A stretch of 64,000 nucleotides of DNA from Lachnospiraceae bacterium MC2017. GTDB taxonomy: Bacteria > Bacillota > Clostridia > Lachnospirales > Lachnospiraceae. Shown here piece by piece: positions 15,259 through 24,763 of this stretch. The notes beneath the pieces were generated by a model, which did not search any database, was not told the origin of the DNA, and was given only the letters and a program-made list of their open reading frames with translations. Positions within the stretch are counted from its first letter, which is position 1. The number at the start of each line of letters is the position of its first letter. The position numbers and the translations under genes are program-made. The DNA lies in assembly GCA_000701625.1 (NCBI GenBank), contig JNJK01000028.1:1-64000 (forward strand). Direction: 5' to 3'.

Positions 15259-17163
15259 TTAGCAAGTCATCTGAATAACATTAGTGCTTTCATTTACAGA
15301 TGTTCCCGGGATCACACAGATATCCTTGAACTGATCCACATTTGATACGATAACGGGAGTAATAAGGTCATAGCCTTCTTTCTTAATAGCATCGATATCA
15401 AAGGATACGATAGGATCACCCTTCTTCAGCTTGTCACCTGCTTTTGCATGCTGTTCAAAATATTTACCCTGAAGCTCAACTGTGTTCAGTCCGATATGGA
15501 TCATTACCTCTGCACCATTATTAAGGAGCAGACCTACTGCGTGCTTTGTCGGAAATACCAGAGACACTGAACAGTCTTCCGGAGCGCGAACGATTCCTTC
15601 TGTAGGAAGGACTGCAAAACCTTTTCCAAGTGATTCCGAAGAAAATACTTCATCATTTACATCTTTGATGCTCTCAAACTTTCCGAGAACCGGAGATGTC
15701 ATTGTGTGAACTGTTCCGGTCACTGCTGATACTGCAGGAACCTCTGTGATAACTTCTGTTTCAACCTTTTCTACTTTATCATCTTCAAACCCTACGATAT
15801 ATGTAAGCGCTGCTGCTCCAAAGAATGCTACAGAAATACCAAGGAGATATGCGATGAACTGTCCGAGAGAAGTTCCTTCTCCATAGTATGACATAATTGT
15901 AAGGATACCGTTATTTGCAAAACCTGTATTTACAGCGTGACCGATACCCATAACGGCACCACCACATGCACCTGCGACAACTGCGCAGATCATAGGCTTC
16001 TTAAGTCTCAGGTTACATCCGTAAATTGCGGGTTCTGTGATACCTACGAGGAATGCGGATATGGTAGCTGCACCTGCAACCTGCTTTGTGTTATTGTTTC
16101 TGGACTTCAGCATTACGCCAAGTGCTGCTCCTGCCTGTGAGAAGTTTGCTGCTCCTGCAAAGCACATAAGAGTATTTGTTCCGCTGATAGCTACGTCATT
16201 AAGGCCGATCGGAAGAAGCGCACGGTGTGCACCGAAGATAACGCATACACCCCAGAGACCGCCGACTACTATACCTCCGAGAAGCGGGCTAAAGCTGTAA
16301 AGTGCTGTGTAGAGCCACTGGATAGCGTAACCGATATAGATACCTATAGGACCAACGACTACAAGTGTGATCGGGAGCATTACTATAAGACTGATACCCG
16401 GTACAAGGATTACCTGTAAGATCTCAGGTACAAACTTTTTTAGTGCTTTCTCAAGGTAATGAAGGACTATGACAGCCAGTATGATCGGTATTACCGACTC
16501 TGTATAGCTGAATACCTTGGTAGACTCACCGATCGTAAATGCCTTTTTAATTACCGGCAAACCAAATATACTGGAGGGATTTTCTACATCCTGTATCAAC
16601 GCATCTATAACCGGGTGGCACAGGAATCCACCAAGTACCATGGCGATTACCTGATTGCACTTTATTGCCTTGGCTGCGGTATACGCCAGGAATATGGGCA
16701 TGAAGTAGAAAATTATGTTGCTGGCTGTGTTCAAAATTATGTAGGTACTTGCTTCTGCATCTACCCATCCGAGTCTGGATGCTGCAGAAAGAAGACCCTT
16801 TATGAGACCTGCCGCAGCGATCGCCGGAACGATCGGTGTAAAGATCTTTGATATAGTCTGAAGCACAGTATTGATAAAGGAACCGTTTTCTACAGCTATA
16901 TCACTGCCTTCTTCTCCAACCGGAACCATCTTTATCATTTCGTCATATACTTTATTTACTTTGCTGCCGAGAACTACCTGAAACTGACCACCGGCCTCTA
17001 CGACCTGGATCACGCCCTCTGTTCTCTCTATCTTTGCCTTATTTGCCTTTGAGCTGTCTTTTAATACAAATCTCAAACGTGTAAAACAGTGTGTCAGATC
17101 TCTTACATTTTCTTTTCCGCCGACATCGTTCAGGATGTCACCTGCGATTTTTCTGTAATCCAT
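15259..17163 (-). CDS. bglP: PTS beta-glucoside transporter, EIIBCA
   Basis: Imports and phosphorylates beta-glucosides. The 634-residue fusion carries EIIB (residues 1-90, phosphorylated Cys26 in LTHCFTRLRF), a membrane EIIC of about ten helices (about 100-460, with TEPAIYGCNLRLKKP, the sugar-binding glutamate loop) and EIIA at the C terminus (about 490-634, phosphorylated His556 in VMIHIGLNTVEL). Domain order B-C-A is that of BglP/BglF. The start at 17163 follows GGAGGAGA. It is the first gene of the bgl-licT-ade operon and is controlled by the RAT/terminator upstream. The EIIB domain is also expected to control LicT by phosphorylating PRD1. Confidence 0.96.
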   Translation of the reverse strand: MDYRKIAGDILNDVGGKENVRDLTHCFTRLRFVLKDSSKANKAKIERTEGVIQVVEAGGQFQVVLGSKVNKVYDEMIKMVPVGEEGSDIAVENGSFINTVLQTISKIFTPIVPAIAAAGLIKGLLSAASRLGWVDAEASTYIILNTASNIIFYFMPIFLAYTAAKAIKCNQVIAMVLGGFLCHPVIDALIQDVENPSSIFGLPVIKKAFTIGESTKVFSYTESVIPIILAVIVLHYLEKALKKFVPEILQVILVPGISLIVMLPITLVVVGPIGIYIGYAIQWLYTALYSFSPLLGGIVVGGLWGVCVIFGAHRALLPIGLNDVAISGTNTLMCFAGAANFSQAGAALGVMLKSRNNNTKQVAGAATISAFLVGITEPAIYGCNLRLKKPMICAVVAGACGGAVMGIGHAVNTGFANNGILTIMSYYGEGTSLGQFIAYLLGISVAFFGAAALTYIVGFEDDKVEKVETEVITEVPAVSAVTGTVHTMTSPVLGKFESIKDVNDEVFSSESLGKGFAVLPTEGIVRAPEDCSVSLVFPTKHAVGLLLNNGAEVMIHIGLNTVELQGKYFEQHAKAGDKLKKGDPIVSFDIDAIKKEGYDLITPVIVSNVDQFKDICVIPGTSVNESTNVIQMTC

Positions 17164-17240
17164 ATTCTCCTCCGTGTAAATAAACCCTTTTTAATAATTC
17201 CCCTTTTTCCGCGGCCGTCAGAAAAAGAACGTTAAAACGT

Positions 17241-17309
17241 AAAAAAAGACCTGACAGAAAATTGTACAGATATTAATAAAGATATCCATACATCATTCGA
17301 TCAGATCTT
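17241..17309 (-). terminator. LicT-controlled leader terminator
   Basis: On the minus strand AAGATCTGA (17309-17301) pairs with TCAGGTCTT (17254-17246 area), with one G-U pair, followed by a run of seven T (17247-17241). The first arm overlaps the 3' end of the RAT element, so the terminator and the LicT-bound RAT hairpin exclude each other, the classic antitermination switch. Confidence 0.8.
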
Positions 17310-17335
17310 GCCTGCATTACCAGTAACACGTCTTT
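17304..17335 (-). promoter_or_regulatory. RAT (ribonucleic antiterminator) for LicT
   Basis: The leader reads GTGTTACTGGTAATGCAGGC followed by AAGATCTG, matching the LicT/BglG RAT pattern (GTTACTG...GCAGGCAAAACCT). It begins about 13 nt after the predicted transcription start and overlaps the first arm of the terminator. Confidence 0.8.
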
Positions 17336-17354
17336 GATATTATCTTGTGTCGTT

Positions 17355-17383
17355 ATATTAGCACAATCTTAAATAATAGACAA
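17355..17383 (-). promoter_or_regulatory. Promoter of the bglP-bglA-licT-ade operon
   Basis: On the minus strand TTGTCT (17383-17378) and TAATAT (17360-17355) are 17 bp apart. The predicted start lies near 17348, giving a 185-nt leader that contains the RAT and terminator. Confidence 0.6.
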
Positions 17384-17495
17384 TAAGTAACGATTATTTT
17401 ATCATTTACTGTAACATTATCACAGTTGTATCATGCAATTTTTGTATACCTTTTCGTTCATTTGTACACTTTATGATCATTTGGCTTAAGTGTAA

Positions 17496-17533
17496 GAACG
17501 GGGTTGATAGTCCATAGACAATCATCCCCGTTC
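17496..17533 (-). terminator. Terminator of the serine hydrolase gene
   Basis: GAACGGGG and CCCCGTTC enclose a second stem GATTGTC/GACTATC, making one near-continuous hairpin 10 bp downstream of the hydrolase stop. Both flanks are only moderately T-rich, so it could also protect the bgl promoter from read-through. Confidence 0.65.
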
Positions 17534-17542
17534 TCCATTGGT

Positions 17543-19444
17543 TCATCTATTTACTATTTTTTGCAGCGAACGATAGGCACGCATTTCCGGGTGATCTTCA
17601 TCTGTTACTCCATCTTCCCTTAGTCGTCTTTCGGCATCCGCTGCCATATCTTTTTCAAGGCTTTTCAATACTTCCTTGCAATTATCAGGATCTTCCATGC
17701 CAATCTGCAGTATTTCCGACACAAATCCAAGTGTCGCCGTTGTATAAAAATTTCCCTTATACTGATTTAGTGTCTCATCACCCTCAAGCAATTGACTATG
17801 AATCTTATTTGTCAGTATCACAACAACAAGATTTTTATCCGGATCTATCACAGTAAGTGTCCCGGTAAAGCCTTGATGTCCATATGTATCAGACGACGTA
17901 ACGGTGCCGAAGTATTTGTCTCTGACATGATCTCCTTCTCTCCACCATCCTAATCCATATGATGTAAAGGCTTCATTTTTCGGTGCAACGAACATATCTC
18001 TGACGTCCTGCGAGAAAAACTTCTTATCTCCGTAGCCTCCTGTCAACATAACCGATGCGAGCTTTGCAAGGTCCGATGCATCGGAAAACAGCCCGGCATG
18101 ACCGGACACTCCTGCCATACAATAAAACGCATTTGGATCATGAACCTCACCCTGAATAGTCTCGGTGCGTATATCCGAATAATCCACGTTTCCGTCTCTG
18201 CTGTTGCCCATCAGCTCCGTTGCCGCGCAGTCATTTTTTGCGAACCCATTCTGAAGCGGATTATACGTGATATGCTCAAGTCCCATAGGCTCGAAAAATG
18301 TCTCTTTAAGATAGTCGTCCATACGCTGCCCTGTGATCTTTTCTACACAGTAGCATAAGAGCATATAGTCAATATCGCTGTAGATGGTCTGCGTCCCCGG
18401 TTCATACATAAGAGGTGTACCAAAAATTGCCTTCAGTGTATTTTCCCTTGTCGCTTCATCACCCGCTGTCCCGACATATAATATATTTTCATTATCAGAA
18501 TTGAACTGCTGTGAAGCATTATCATAGCGATCATTAAAATACTGCAGCGCCGGCGGGAATCCTCCCTGGTGCCTTAACAGATCACGGACAGTAAGCTCTG
18601 ATTTCCATTTTTTATTTTCATCAAGCGAGACTGCATCATATCCCTCGTAATCTATTTTTATGGTGTCTTCATAAAACCCTTCCCCGAGTATGTCACAGAT
18701 CTTTTTATCAAGCTCTATCTCACCATTTGTCAGAAGATGCTGTATCGCATAATTCACACTATACATCTTTGTATTCGAAGCGAGATCATATAATGTTTCT
18801 GTCGTAACCGGATCACTCTTTATAGGATTTCCCTTTTCGTCATAAGTCCGTACATTTCCCCAGGCTTTGTTATATACAAGTCTGCCATCTTTCACCACAG
18901 CAAGCTGGGCGCTTGAGAAGCCGTTTTCAATATCCGAAGTAATGATACGGTCAATGCACTTAAAGGCTTCTTCCGAAATGCCGACTTCATCCGGTGTCCC
19001 ATCTATAACGATCGGGTATGGTATGGCAGCGCGCACTTTTCCCTCTCCGATATTGCTAATCTGCAGTGAATTCAAGCCATTTTTCGTGATTTCTGAAATA
19101 TCTGCAACATATTCCTTCCCATTCACAAGTATGCCTGTATCAAGCTTCTCACCATTCACATAGATGCTAAATCCATCACATTTCTCATCCGGTGACAGAT
19201 ATAGCTTTCCCTGTCCTTCATAACCATAAAAACCCACACGATTATTTACAGCAAACGCTGCATTCACGTCTCCTTTCCAGTCAGGAAACGTCACATCCAA
19301 CTGCCACTCTGCTTCCGGAAAAGAACATTCTTCAATACTTACTTTCCCGATCTTCCCCTCTTCTTTCTTGCATCCGCACAAAAAAATGCTCACCACACCG
19401 GCAAGCATTAATGTTTTTACTATATTTCTACCCATTCCTCTCAT
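17543..19444 (-). CDS. Beta-lactamase-family serine hydrolase lipoprotein
   Basis: A 633-residue exported lipoprotein. The N terminus (MRGMGRNIVKTLMLAGVVS then IFLCGC) is a lipoprotein signal with the lipid-anchored Cys at residue 25. Residues about 30-150 are a small beta-rich domain of unknown role. From about 155 to 600 lies a class C beta-lactamase/penicillin-binding fold: nucleophile motif SNTK (ASNTKMYSVNYAI), YSD in TIYSDIDYMLL (the YxN motif position), and HQGFTG at the KTG/HxG position. Such proteins act on cell-wall peptides, D-amino acid esters or antibiotics; the exact activity is not readable. Start at ATG 19444 behind GGAGGAG. It appears monocistronic. Confidence 0.85.
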   Translation of the reverse strand: MRGMGRNIVKTLMLAGVVSIFLCGCKKEEGKIGKVSIEECSFPEAEWQLDVTFPDWKGDVNAAFAVNNRVGFYGYEGQGKLYLSPDEKCDGFSIYVNGEKLDTGILVNGKEYVADISEITKNGLNSLQISNIGEGKVRAAIPYPIVIDGTPDEVGISEEAFKCIDRIITSDIENGFSSAQLAVVKDGRLVYNKAWGNVRTYDEKGNPIKSDPVTTETLYDLASNTKMYSVNYAIQHLLTNGEIELDKKICDILGEGFYEDTIKIDYEGYDAVSLDENKKWKSELTVRDLLRHQGGFPPALQYFNDRYDNASQQFNSDNENILYVGTAGDEATRENTLKAIFGTPLMYEPGTQTIYSDIDYMLLCYCVEKITGQRMDDYLKETFFEPMGLEHITYNPLQNGFAKNDCAATELMGNSRDGNVDYSDIRTETIQGEVHDPNAFYCMAGVSGHAGLFSDASDLAKLASVMLTGGYGDKKFFSQDVRDMFVAPKNEAFTSYGLGWWREGDHVRDKYFGTVTSSDTYGHQGFTGTLTVIDPDKNLVVVILTNKIHSQLLEGDETLNQYKGNFYTTATLGFVSEILQIGMEDPDNCKEVLKSLEKDMAADAERRLREDGVTDEDHPEMRAYRSLQKIVNR

Positions 19445-19579
19445 AATATCTCCTCCCCCGAGATTTTTTATTAATCGTAATAATATATTGATTTTTCTGT
19501 TATGTCCAGTCTCTCCTATAATGTTACTTATACACCTTACTGTTGTTTAGGAGATTCTTGGGATTTTACCTCTGAATAG

Positions 19580-20731
19580 TTATTCTCCAAATATATCTTT
19601 GTATATAGTATTGTACTTATCCTCAGATATTTCCTCATCATTATAATAATATATGCGATTTCCATCCTCCTCTTCATTCCAATATAAATTCATCGAATCC
19701 TCTATTTGAAGATCTCCATTATACTTATAGAGCTGATACGTACTACGTCCTTCATGTGAGGTATCCTGATACACAACCCATGTAGCGTTGTTATATGTTA
19801 TGTATCTGGCAAAAGCAGCAGTCCCTTCTCCATCTGCAAACATAGTTACTTTTCCGTCTTTGCAGTCGAAACACATGATTCCATACATTGTTTCGATTAT
19901 ATACTCTAATTCTCCATCGTTATCTACATCATACGGGTCGATAACTTTCTGGTAGTCATTCATGTCATCTTCAGACCAACCCCAGTCTCTGGTATCAATA
20001 TATCCGGTCTTACCATCAATATCTGCAAACTCCGCTTGTACTTCACCCTTGCAGAATGCTTCAAACAGTTCCTGCGGACTCATTGTATTTAACTCTTCCT
20101 GAGTATACTTTGCTTCAAAAGGCTCATTCTCACCGTTAATATCCTCTGTTACATCTTCTAATGAACCATCTTTTAGCATGTACATATAGCAAAACGGACT
20201 CTTATCAAAAGTATTATAACCGCTAAGGTAAAAGCATTTCCCGCCATCAATATCTTTAAATTCTTCTTCCGTATAGTATGTAATATTGGGATCATACCAT
20301 CCAAATAGCTGCTCTACCTCCAGGTTTTCATTAACGAACCAGACTGTCGAAGAATACCAGCGAGTATCATCTTCGTCATCTTGATGTCCGCGCAGCACAA
20401 AAGCTTCATCGTTTCCATCATCATCAAAATCTACACGATATGATGCAAACTCTCCTTCTTTCATTACATCAAGCTCTTTTGCATATTCATATACGGCATC
20501 CGTGAATTCATTTTCACCTTTTTCCAGATTGACAATGTCCTGCATCTCTTCTGTAGAATCTTCCGTTTTTTCTGTAGATCCTTCAGTATCTTCCGTATTT
20601 TCATTTTGTTCTTCACTTACAGTTTCTTTTAAATCATTTGTCTCTGCAGTTTTTTTGTTTTCACCACAGCCATATAATGCAAATGCCGTACAAGCACTTA
20701 TAAGTGCTAACAATATTTTCCTCTTTTTCAC
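19580..20731 (-). CDS. Acidic lipoprotein with VCBS/EF-hand-like DxDxDG motifs
   Basis: A 383-residue exported lipoprotein, function unknown. The signal (KKRKILLALISACTAFALYG then C) has its lipid-anchored Cys at residue 22. A low-complexity Glu/Thr/Asp linker follows (about 23-65). The body contains two motifs resembling calcium-binding FG-GAP/VCBS turns, DFDDDGNDEAF (about 102-112) and DVDNDGELEY (about 268-277), each followed by a strand, suggesting two related halves. I chose the GTG at 20731, preceded by AGGAG at 20742-20746; the next in-frame ATG would lose the signal. It lies between the serine hydrolase and pheT and is separate from both. Confidence 0.7.
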   Translation of the reverse strand: MKKRKILLALISACTAFALYGCGENKKTAETNDLKETVSEEQNENTEDTEGSTEKTEDSTEEMQDIVNLEKGENEFTDAVYEYAKELDVMKEGEFASYRVDFDDDGNDEAFVLRGHQDDEDDTRWYSSTVWFVNENLEVEQLFGWYDPNITYYTEEEFKDIDGGKCFYLSGYNTFDKSPFCYMYMLKDGSLEDVTEDINGENEPFEAKYTQEELNTMSPQELFEAFCKGEVQAEFADIDGKTGYIDTRDWGWSEDDMNDYQKVIDPYDVDNDGELEYIIETMYGIMCFDCKDGKVTMFADGEGTAAFARYITYNNATWVVYQDTSHEGRSTYQLYKYNGDLQIEDSMNLYWNEEEDGNRIYYYNDEEISEDKYNTIYKDIFGE

Positions 20732-20854
20732 TAAACTGATACTCCTATCTTTCGATCCTTCCTACTTCCTGTACAGTCCTTTTTATCAGCACAGCATGCC
20801 GCTAAAATTATGAATCTCATGCTGTATTATTTGTGCTGTGAGTTTTAAATCACC

Positions 20855-20897
20855 GAAAAAGCCGCTGTCTCCCAAAGTGAAGATGCAACGGCTTTTC
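20855..20897 (-). terminator. Terminator of the pheS-pheT operon
   Basis: On the minus strand AAAAGCCG pairs with CGGCTTTTT around a 24-nt loop, ending in a T-run, 20 bp after the pheT stop codon. Confidence 0.85.
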
Positions 20898-20918
20898 TAG
20901 CTGTTTATTTATTACGTA

Positions 20919-23354
20919 TTATGATCTGAGCTCGATTCCGAGTCCGTTAAGACCGTTAAGAATCTTCTTCATCGCGGAGTTAACCTCATCATCAGAAAGT
21001 GTCTTCTCAAGGTTTCTGAAGGTCAATGTGTATGCTACTGACTTGAAGCCTGCCTTGATCTGATCACCCTCATAGATGTCAAAGAGCTTCATGCTCTCAA
21101 GGATCTTTCCACCTCTCTGACGAAGAACATCATCGATCTGTCCTACAAGTACTTCCTTCGGCACTACCATGGAGATATCACGGGTAACTGCCGGGAACTT
21201 TGCGATTCCTGTGAACTTGCGGTCAAATGTTGCACGCTTAACAACCTCAGGAAGGTCAAGAACTGCAACATATACTCTGCCGCCGATAGAATAGTTATCA
21301 GCAACTGCCGGATGAACCTCACCCATGAAACCGATAACCTGACCGTCATAGATGATATTTGCCTGACGTCCGGGATGCAGGAAGGTCTTTCCGCTCTTCG
21401 GATCATAGGACGGAGTCTGCTTCATTCCAACCTTGCCGAGGAACTCCTCTACTACACCCTTAAGTGTGTAGAAATCTCCCTCACCGTAAGAACCAAGAGT
21501 CAGCTGTGTACGCTCATCCGGATAATCATTAAGAGGAAGATCCTTCGGCAGATAGATGTTTCCGATTTCATAAAGCTTAACATCCTTATTTCTACGGTTG
21601 TAGTTTGTAGCAAGGCTTGTAAGCATTCCATTAAGTGTAAGAGTTCTCATGATAGAGAAATCCTCACCAAGAGGATTGCTGATAGCGATCGCCTGTCTCT
21701 CCGGAGCATCTGCCGGCAGGAGAAGCTTATCAAATACCTTCGGACTCTCAAAAGAGTATGCCATTGCGCCTGAATAGCCTGCGAACTCAGCAACGTTACG
21801 TGCAACATCCTCTACGCGCATCTTGAAAGTCTTCTTTCCGCTGTTTGCGCTGGATGCCGGAAGAGTTGTCGGGATATTCTCATAGCCAAAGAATCTCGCA
21901 ACTTCCTCACTGGAATCAGCAAAGCCGAGAAGATCCTGACGGAATGTCGGGCATACGAGATCCCCTGTGCTCTCGTCATACTCAACTTCAAGTCTGTTAA
22001 AGTACTCAAGCATATCTTCCTTAGAAATATCTGTACCAAGATACTGATTGATACGCTCAGGTTCAAACTTTATGCGTACCTTCTCAGGCAGTTCTGTATG
22101 AACATCCACTACGCCCTTAAGAACTGTACCGCAGTTCAGATCCTCAACAAGTGTACATGCGCGGTTCATAGCATCAAGCGCATTATGGGGATCAAGTCCT
22201 TTCTCAAAGATACCTGAAGCATCTGTACGAAGACCTACACGCTTTGAAGACTTACGTATATTCGGGCCATTAAATGTAGCAGCCTCGAAAAGGATATCAG
22301 TCACGTTTTCTGTGATCATGGAGTTTTCTCCGCCCATGATACCTGCGATACCGATTTCCTTCTCACCATCACAGATCATAAGAACATCGTGATCCAGATT
22401 TCTTTCCTGTCCGTCAAGAGTAGTAAACTTCTCACCATCCTTAGCACGGCGAACTACGATCTTTCCGCCTGCGATAGTTGACAGATCATAAGCATGCATA
22501 GGCTGGCCGTATTCCATCATTACAAAGTTTGTGATATCTACAATATTGTTGATGGAACGAATACCTGCAGCGCGAAGGCACTTCTTCATCCATTCCGGTG
22601 ACTCACCGATCTTTACATTCTTTACAACACGTCCTGTATAACGTCTGCAAAGGTCTGTGTCCTCAACTTCTACGCTGATGTAATCAGAAGAGCTCTCGGA
22701 AGCATCTGCACCTGTCTCACGAACGCACGGATAAACAAACTTTTTATTGAAAGTAGCTGCTGCCTCACGTGCGATTCCCATTACCGCATAGCAGTCAACA
22801 CGGTTTGAAGTGATCTCGTACTCAAAGATGGTGTCATGAAGACCCATGAGCTCTATCGCATCACTTCCCGGAACTGCATCATCAGAAAGGAAATAAAGTC
22901 CACTCTCCGGCGCATCAGGGAATACTTCTCTGGAAGAACCAAGTTCCTCAACAGAGCACATCATGCCATAGCTGTCTACGCCTCGAAGCTTGCCTGCCTT
23001 GATCTCGATACCATCTTCCGGAAGAGCACCGCCGTCATGACCGCCTGCAACCTTTCCGCCGTCAAGAACTACGATAACCTTCTGTCCCTTATCACCAACA
23101 TGTACATTCGGTGCTCCTGTAACGATCTGAACTGTCTCAGATCCTACATTTACCTGACAAACAACGAGCTTCTCTGCATCGGGATGCTTCTCTACGGAAA
23201 GGATCTCACCAACTACGATCTTTGAAAGATTCTTATCAAGTTTCTCAAAACCCTCAACCTTTGTTCCGGTGAGTGTCATTCTGTCTGTATATTCCTGATC
23301 AGTACATTCCAGATCCGGAACGTATCTCTTGATCCAGTTTAATGATGTATTCAT
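20919..23354 (-). CDS. pheT: Phenylalanine-tRNA ligase beta subunit
   Basis: Forms the alpha2-beta2 enzyme that charges tRNA-Phe. The 811-residue protein has the usual order: N-terminal tRNA-binding OB fold (about 40-150, VGEILSVEKHPDAEKLVVCQ), the B3/B4 editing region (about 210-385, with MMEYGQPMHAYDLS and TTLDGQERNL), B5 (about 405-475), the degenerate synthetase core (about 480-680) and the C-terminal anticodon-binding FDX-ACB domain (about 717-811, FPAVTRDISMVVPKE). Length and order are normal. It follows pheS by 25 bp behind a GGAGGAG and shares the T-box. Confidence 0.97.
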   Translation of the reverse strand: MNTSLNWIKRYVPDLECTDQEYTDRMTLTGTKVEGFEKLDKNLSKIVVGEILSVEKHPDAEKLVVCQVNVGSETVQIVTGAPNVHVGDKGQKVIVVLDGGKVAGGHDGGALPEDGIEIKAGKLRGVDSYGMMCSVEELGSSREVFPDAPESGLYFLSDDAVPGSDAIELMGLHDTIFEYEITSNRVDCYAVMGIAREAAATFNKKFVYPCVRETGADASESSSDYISVEVEDTDLCRRYTGRVVKNVKIGESPEWMKKCLRAAGIRSINNIVDITNFVMMEYGQPMHAYDLSTIAGGKIVVRRAKDGEKFTTLDGQERNLDHDVLMICDGEKEIGIAGIMGGENSMITENVTDILFEAATFNGPNIRKSSKRVGLRTDASGIFEKGLDPHNALDAMNRACTLVEDLNCGTVLKGVVDVHTELPEKVRIKFEPERINQYLGTDISKEDMLEYFNRLEVEYDESTGDLVCPTFRQDLLGFADSSEEVARFFGYENIPTTLPASSANSGKKTFKMRVEDVARNVAEFAGYSGAMAYSFESPKVFDKLLLPADAPERQAIAISNPLGEDFSIMRTLTLNGMLTSLATNYNRRNKDVKLYEIGNIYLPKDLPLNDYPDERTQLTLGSYGEGDFYTLKGVVEEFLGKVGMKQTPSYDPKSGKTFLHPGRQANIIYDGQVIGFMGEVHPAVADNYSIGGRVYVAVLDLPEVVKRATFDRKFTGIAKFPAVTRDISMVVPKEVLVGQIDDVLRQRGGKILESMKLFDIYEGDQIKAGFKSVAYTLTFRNLEKTLSDDEVNSAMKKILNGLNGLGIELRS

Positions 23355-23379
23355 ACCAGTTTATATCTCCTCCTATTTA

Positions 23380-24402
23380 TCAGAACTGCTTTAAGAATCT
23401 GATATCGTTCTCATACATGAGACGCATGTCGTCGATCTCGTACTTAAGAAGCGCGATTCTCTCAAGTCCTACACCAAAGGCAAAACCCTTGTACTTCAGC
23501 GGATCAATGTGGCTCATTTCCAGTACATGCGGATGTACCATACCGCATCCAAGGATCTCGATCCATCCCTCGCCCTTACAGAAACGGCATCCTTTACCAC
23601 CGCACTTAAAGCAGGAAACGTCCATCTCTGCAGAAGGCTCAGTAAACGGGAAGTGATGGGGACGGAACTTAACCTTTGTGTCCTCACCGAAAAGCTCTTT
23701 TGCAAACTCTGCCAGAGTTCCCTTAAGATCCGCAAAAGAAACGTTTTCATCAATTACAAGACCCTCAACCTGATGGAATACAGGTGAATGTGTAGCATCT
23801 ACTTCATCTGCACGATATACTCGTCCCGGACTGATCATACGGATCGGGATCCTGCCCTTTTCCATCTCATGAACCTGAGTGCCGCTTGTCTGTGTACGGA
23901 GAAGCATCTCGCCATTTATATAAAATGTATCCTGCTCGTCCTTTGCCGGATGATCTGCAGGGATGTTCAGTGCTTCAAAGTTGTAGTAATCCTTCTCAAC
24001 TTCCGGTCCTTCTACTACTTCATAACCAAGTCCGATGAAGATCCTCTCCATCTCTTCCAGTGCGATCTGGTTCGGATGACGATGACCGATCGCAGAACCC
24101 CTTGCAGGAAGTGTTACATCGATAGTCTCAGATGCGAGCTGTACTTCTCTTGCCGCAGACTCAAGCTTTGTCTTCGCTTCTTCCATGGCTTTTTCGATCT
24201 CTGCACGGAGCTCGTTTACCATCTGTCCAACCTTAGGACGATCCTCAGCTGCAACATCCTTCATTCCCTTTAATACAGCAGTAAGTGAGCCCTTTTTACC
24301 AAGAACCTCTACCCTTACATCATTAAGACGATTGAGATCCACGCTCTCAGAAATCTGACTGAGCGCTTTTTCTCTGATCTCTTCCAGTTTTTCCTTGATC
24401 AT
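23380..24402 (-). CDS. pheS: Phenylalanine-tRNA ligase alpha subunit
   Basis: Catalytic subunit of the phenylalanyl-tRNA synthetase. The 340-residue protein has an N-terminal coiled coil (1 to about 85) that grips the tRNA and a class II catalytic domain: motif 1 GHRHPNQIALEEMERIF, motif 2 FHQVEGLVID with the Arg in GRVYRADEVDATHSPVFHQ, and motif 3 GFAFGVGLERIALLKY. A Cys-rich insert CFKCGGKGCRFCKGEGW (two CxxC pairs) precedes the motif GCGMVHPHVL, as in many Firmicute PheS proteins, and may bind zinc. Regulated by the T-box just upstream. Confidence 0.97.
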   Translation of the reverse strand: MIKEKLEEIREKALSQISESVDLNRLNDVRVEVLGKKGSLTAVLKGMKDVAAEDRPKVGQMVNELRAEIEKAMEEAKTKLESAAREVQLASETIDVTLPARGSAIGHRHPNQIALEEMERIFIGLGYEVVEGPEVEKDYYNFEALNIPADHPAKDEQDTFYINGEMLLRTQTSGTQVHEMEKGRIPIRMISPGRVYRADEVDATHSPVFHQVEGLVIDENVSFADLKGTLAEFAKELFGEDTKVKFRPHHFPFTEPSAEMDVSCFKCGGKGCRFCKGEGWIEILGCGMVHPHVLEMSHIDPLKYKGFAFGVGLERIALLKYEIDDMRLMYENDIRFLKQF

Positions 24403-24439
24403 AATTTCCTTTCCAGCCTCCTTAGAGCTAAAACAATAA

Positions 24440-24710
24440 TGTGCATAGAAAAAGGGCGATACCGCAAGGGACGGAAGTCTTTCCGCGGTACCACCCTTAT
24501 TTTCCTATTCTGAAAGCTGACAAGCAGCTAAATTCACAGGAACACTTATCAGCTTAACGCGCTGTGACGTCCGTCAGCAGTCCAACTGAACCACCTTCGG
24601 CAGCTCCGCATGTGAATATTTTCCCGGTCGTGTCAAGTGAAAGCTCTCAGCCGACGGCCTTCATCTCTGGTCAGGTATCTCCGGTATCTTAAAATGCATC
24701 AATGCCTTTT
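24440..24710 (-). promoter_or_regulatory. T-box leader of pheST (tRNA-Phe sensing)
   Basis: The minus-strand leader carries the T-box core GGGTGGTACCGC (24496-24485) and, overlapping it, a terminator: AAGGGTGGTACCGC pairs with GCGGTATCGCCCTT followed by five T (24465-24449). Upstream lies a long Stem I-like structure from about 24700 to 24580. Its likely specifier, in GGTGGTTCAG, is UUC (24590-24588), the Phe codon. A second TTC occurs near 24615 (ATATTCACATG), so the specifier call is less certain than the T-box itself. Uncharged tRNA-Phe would stabilise the antiterminator and switch the operon on. Confidence 0.88.
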
Positions 24711-24763
24711 CCATATGTACTGAACTATTTTAATGTGATAAAGCATATATGTCAAGCCAACCA

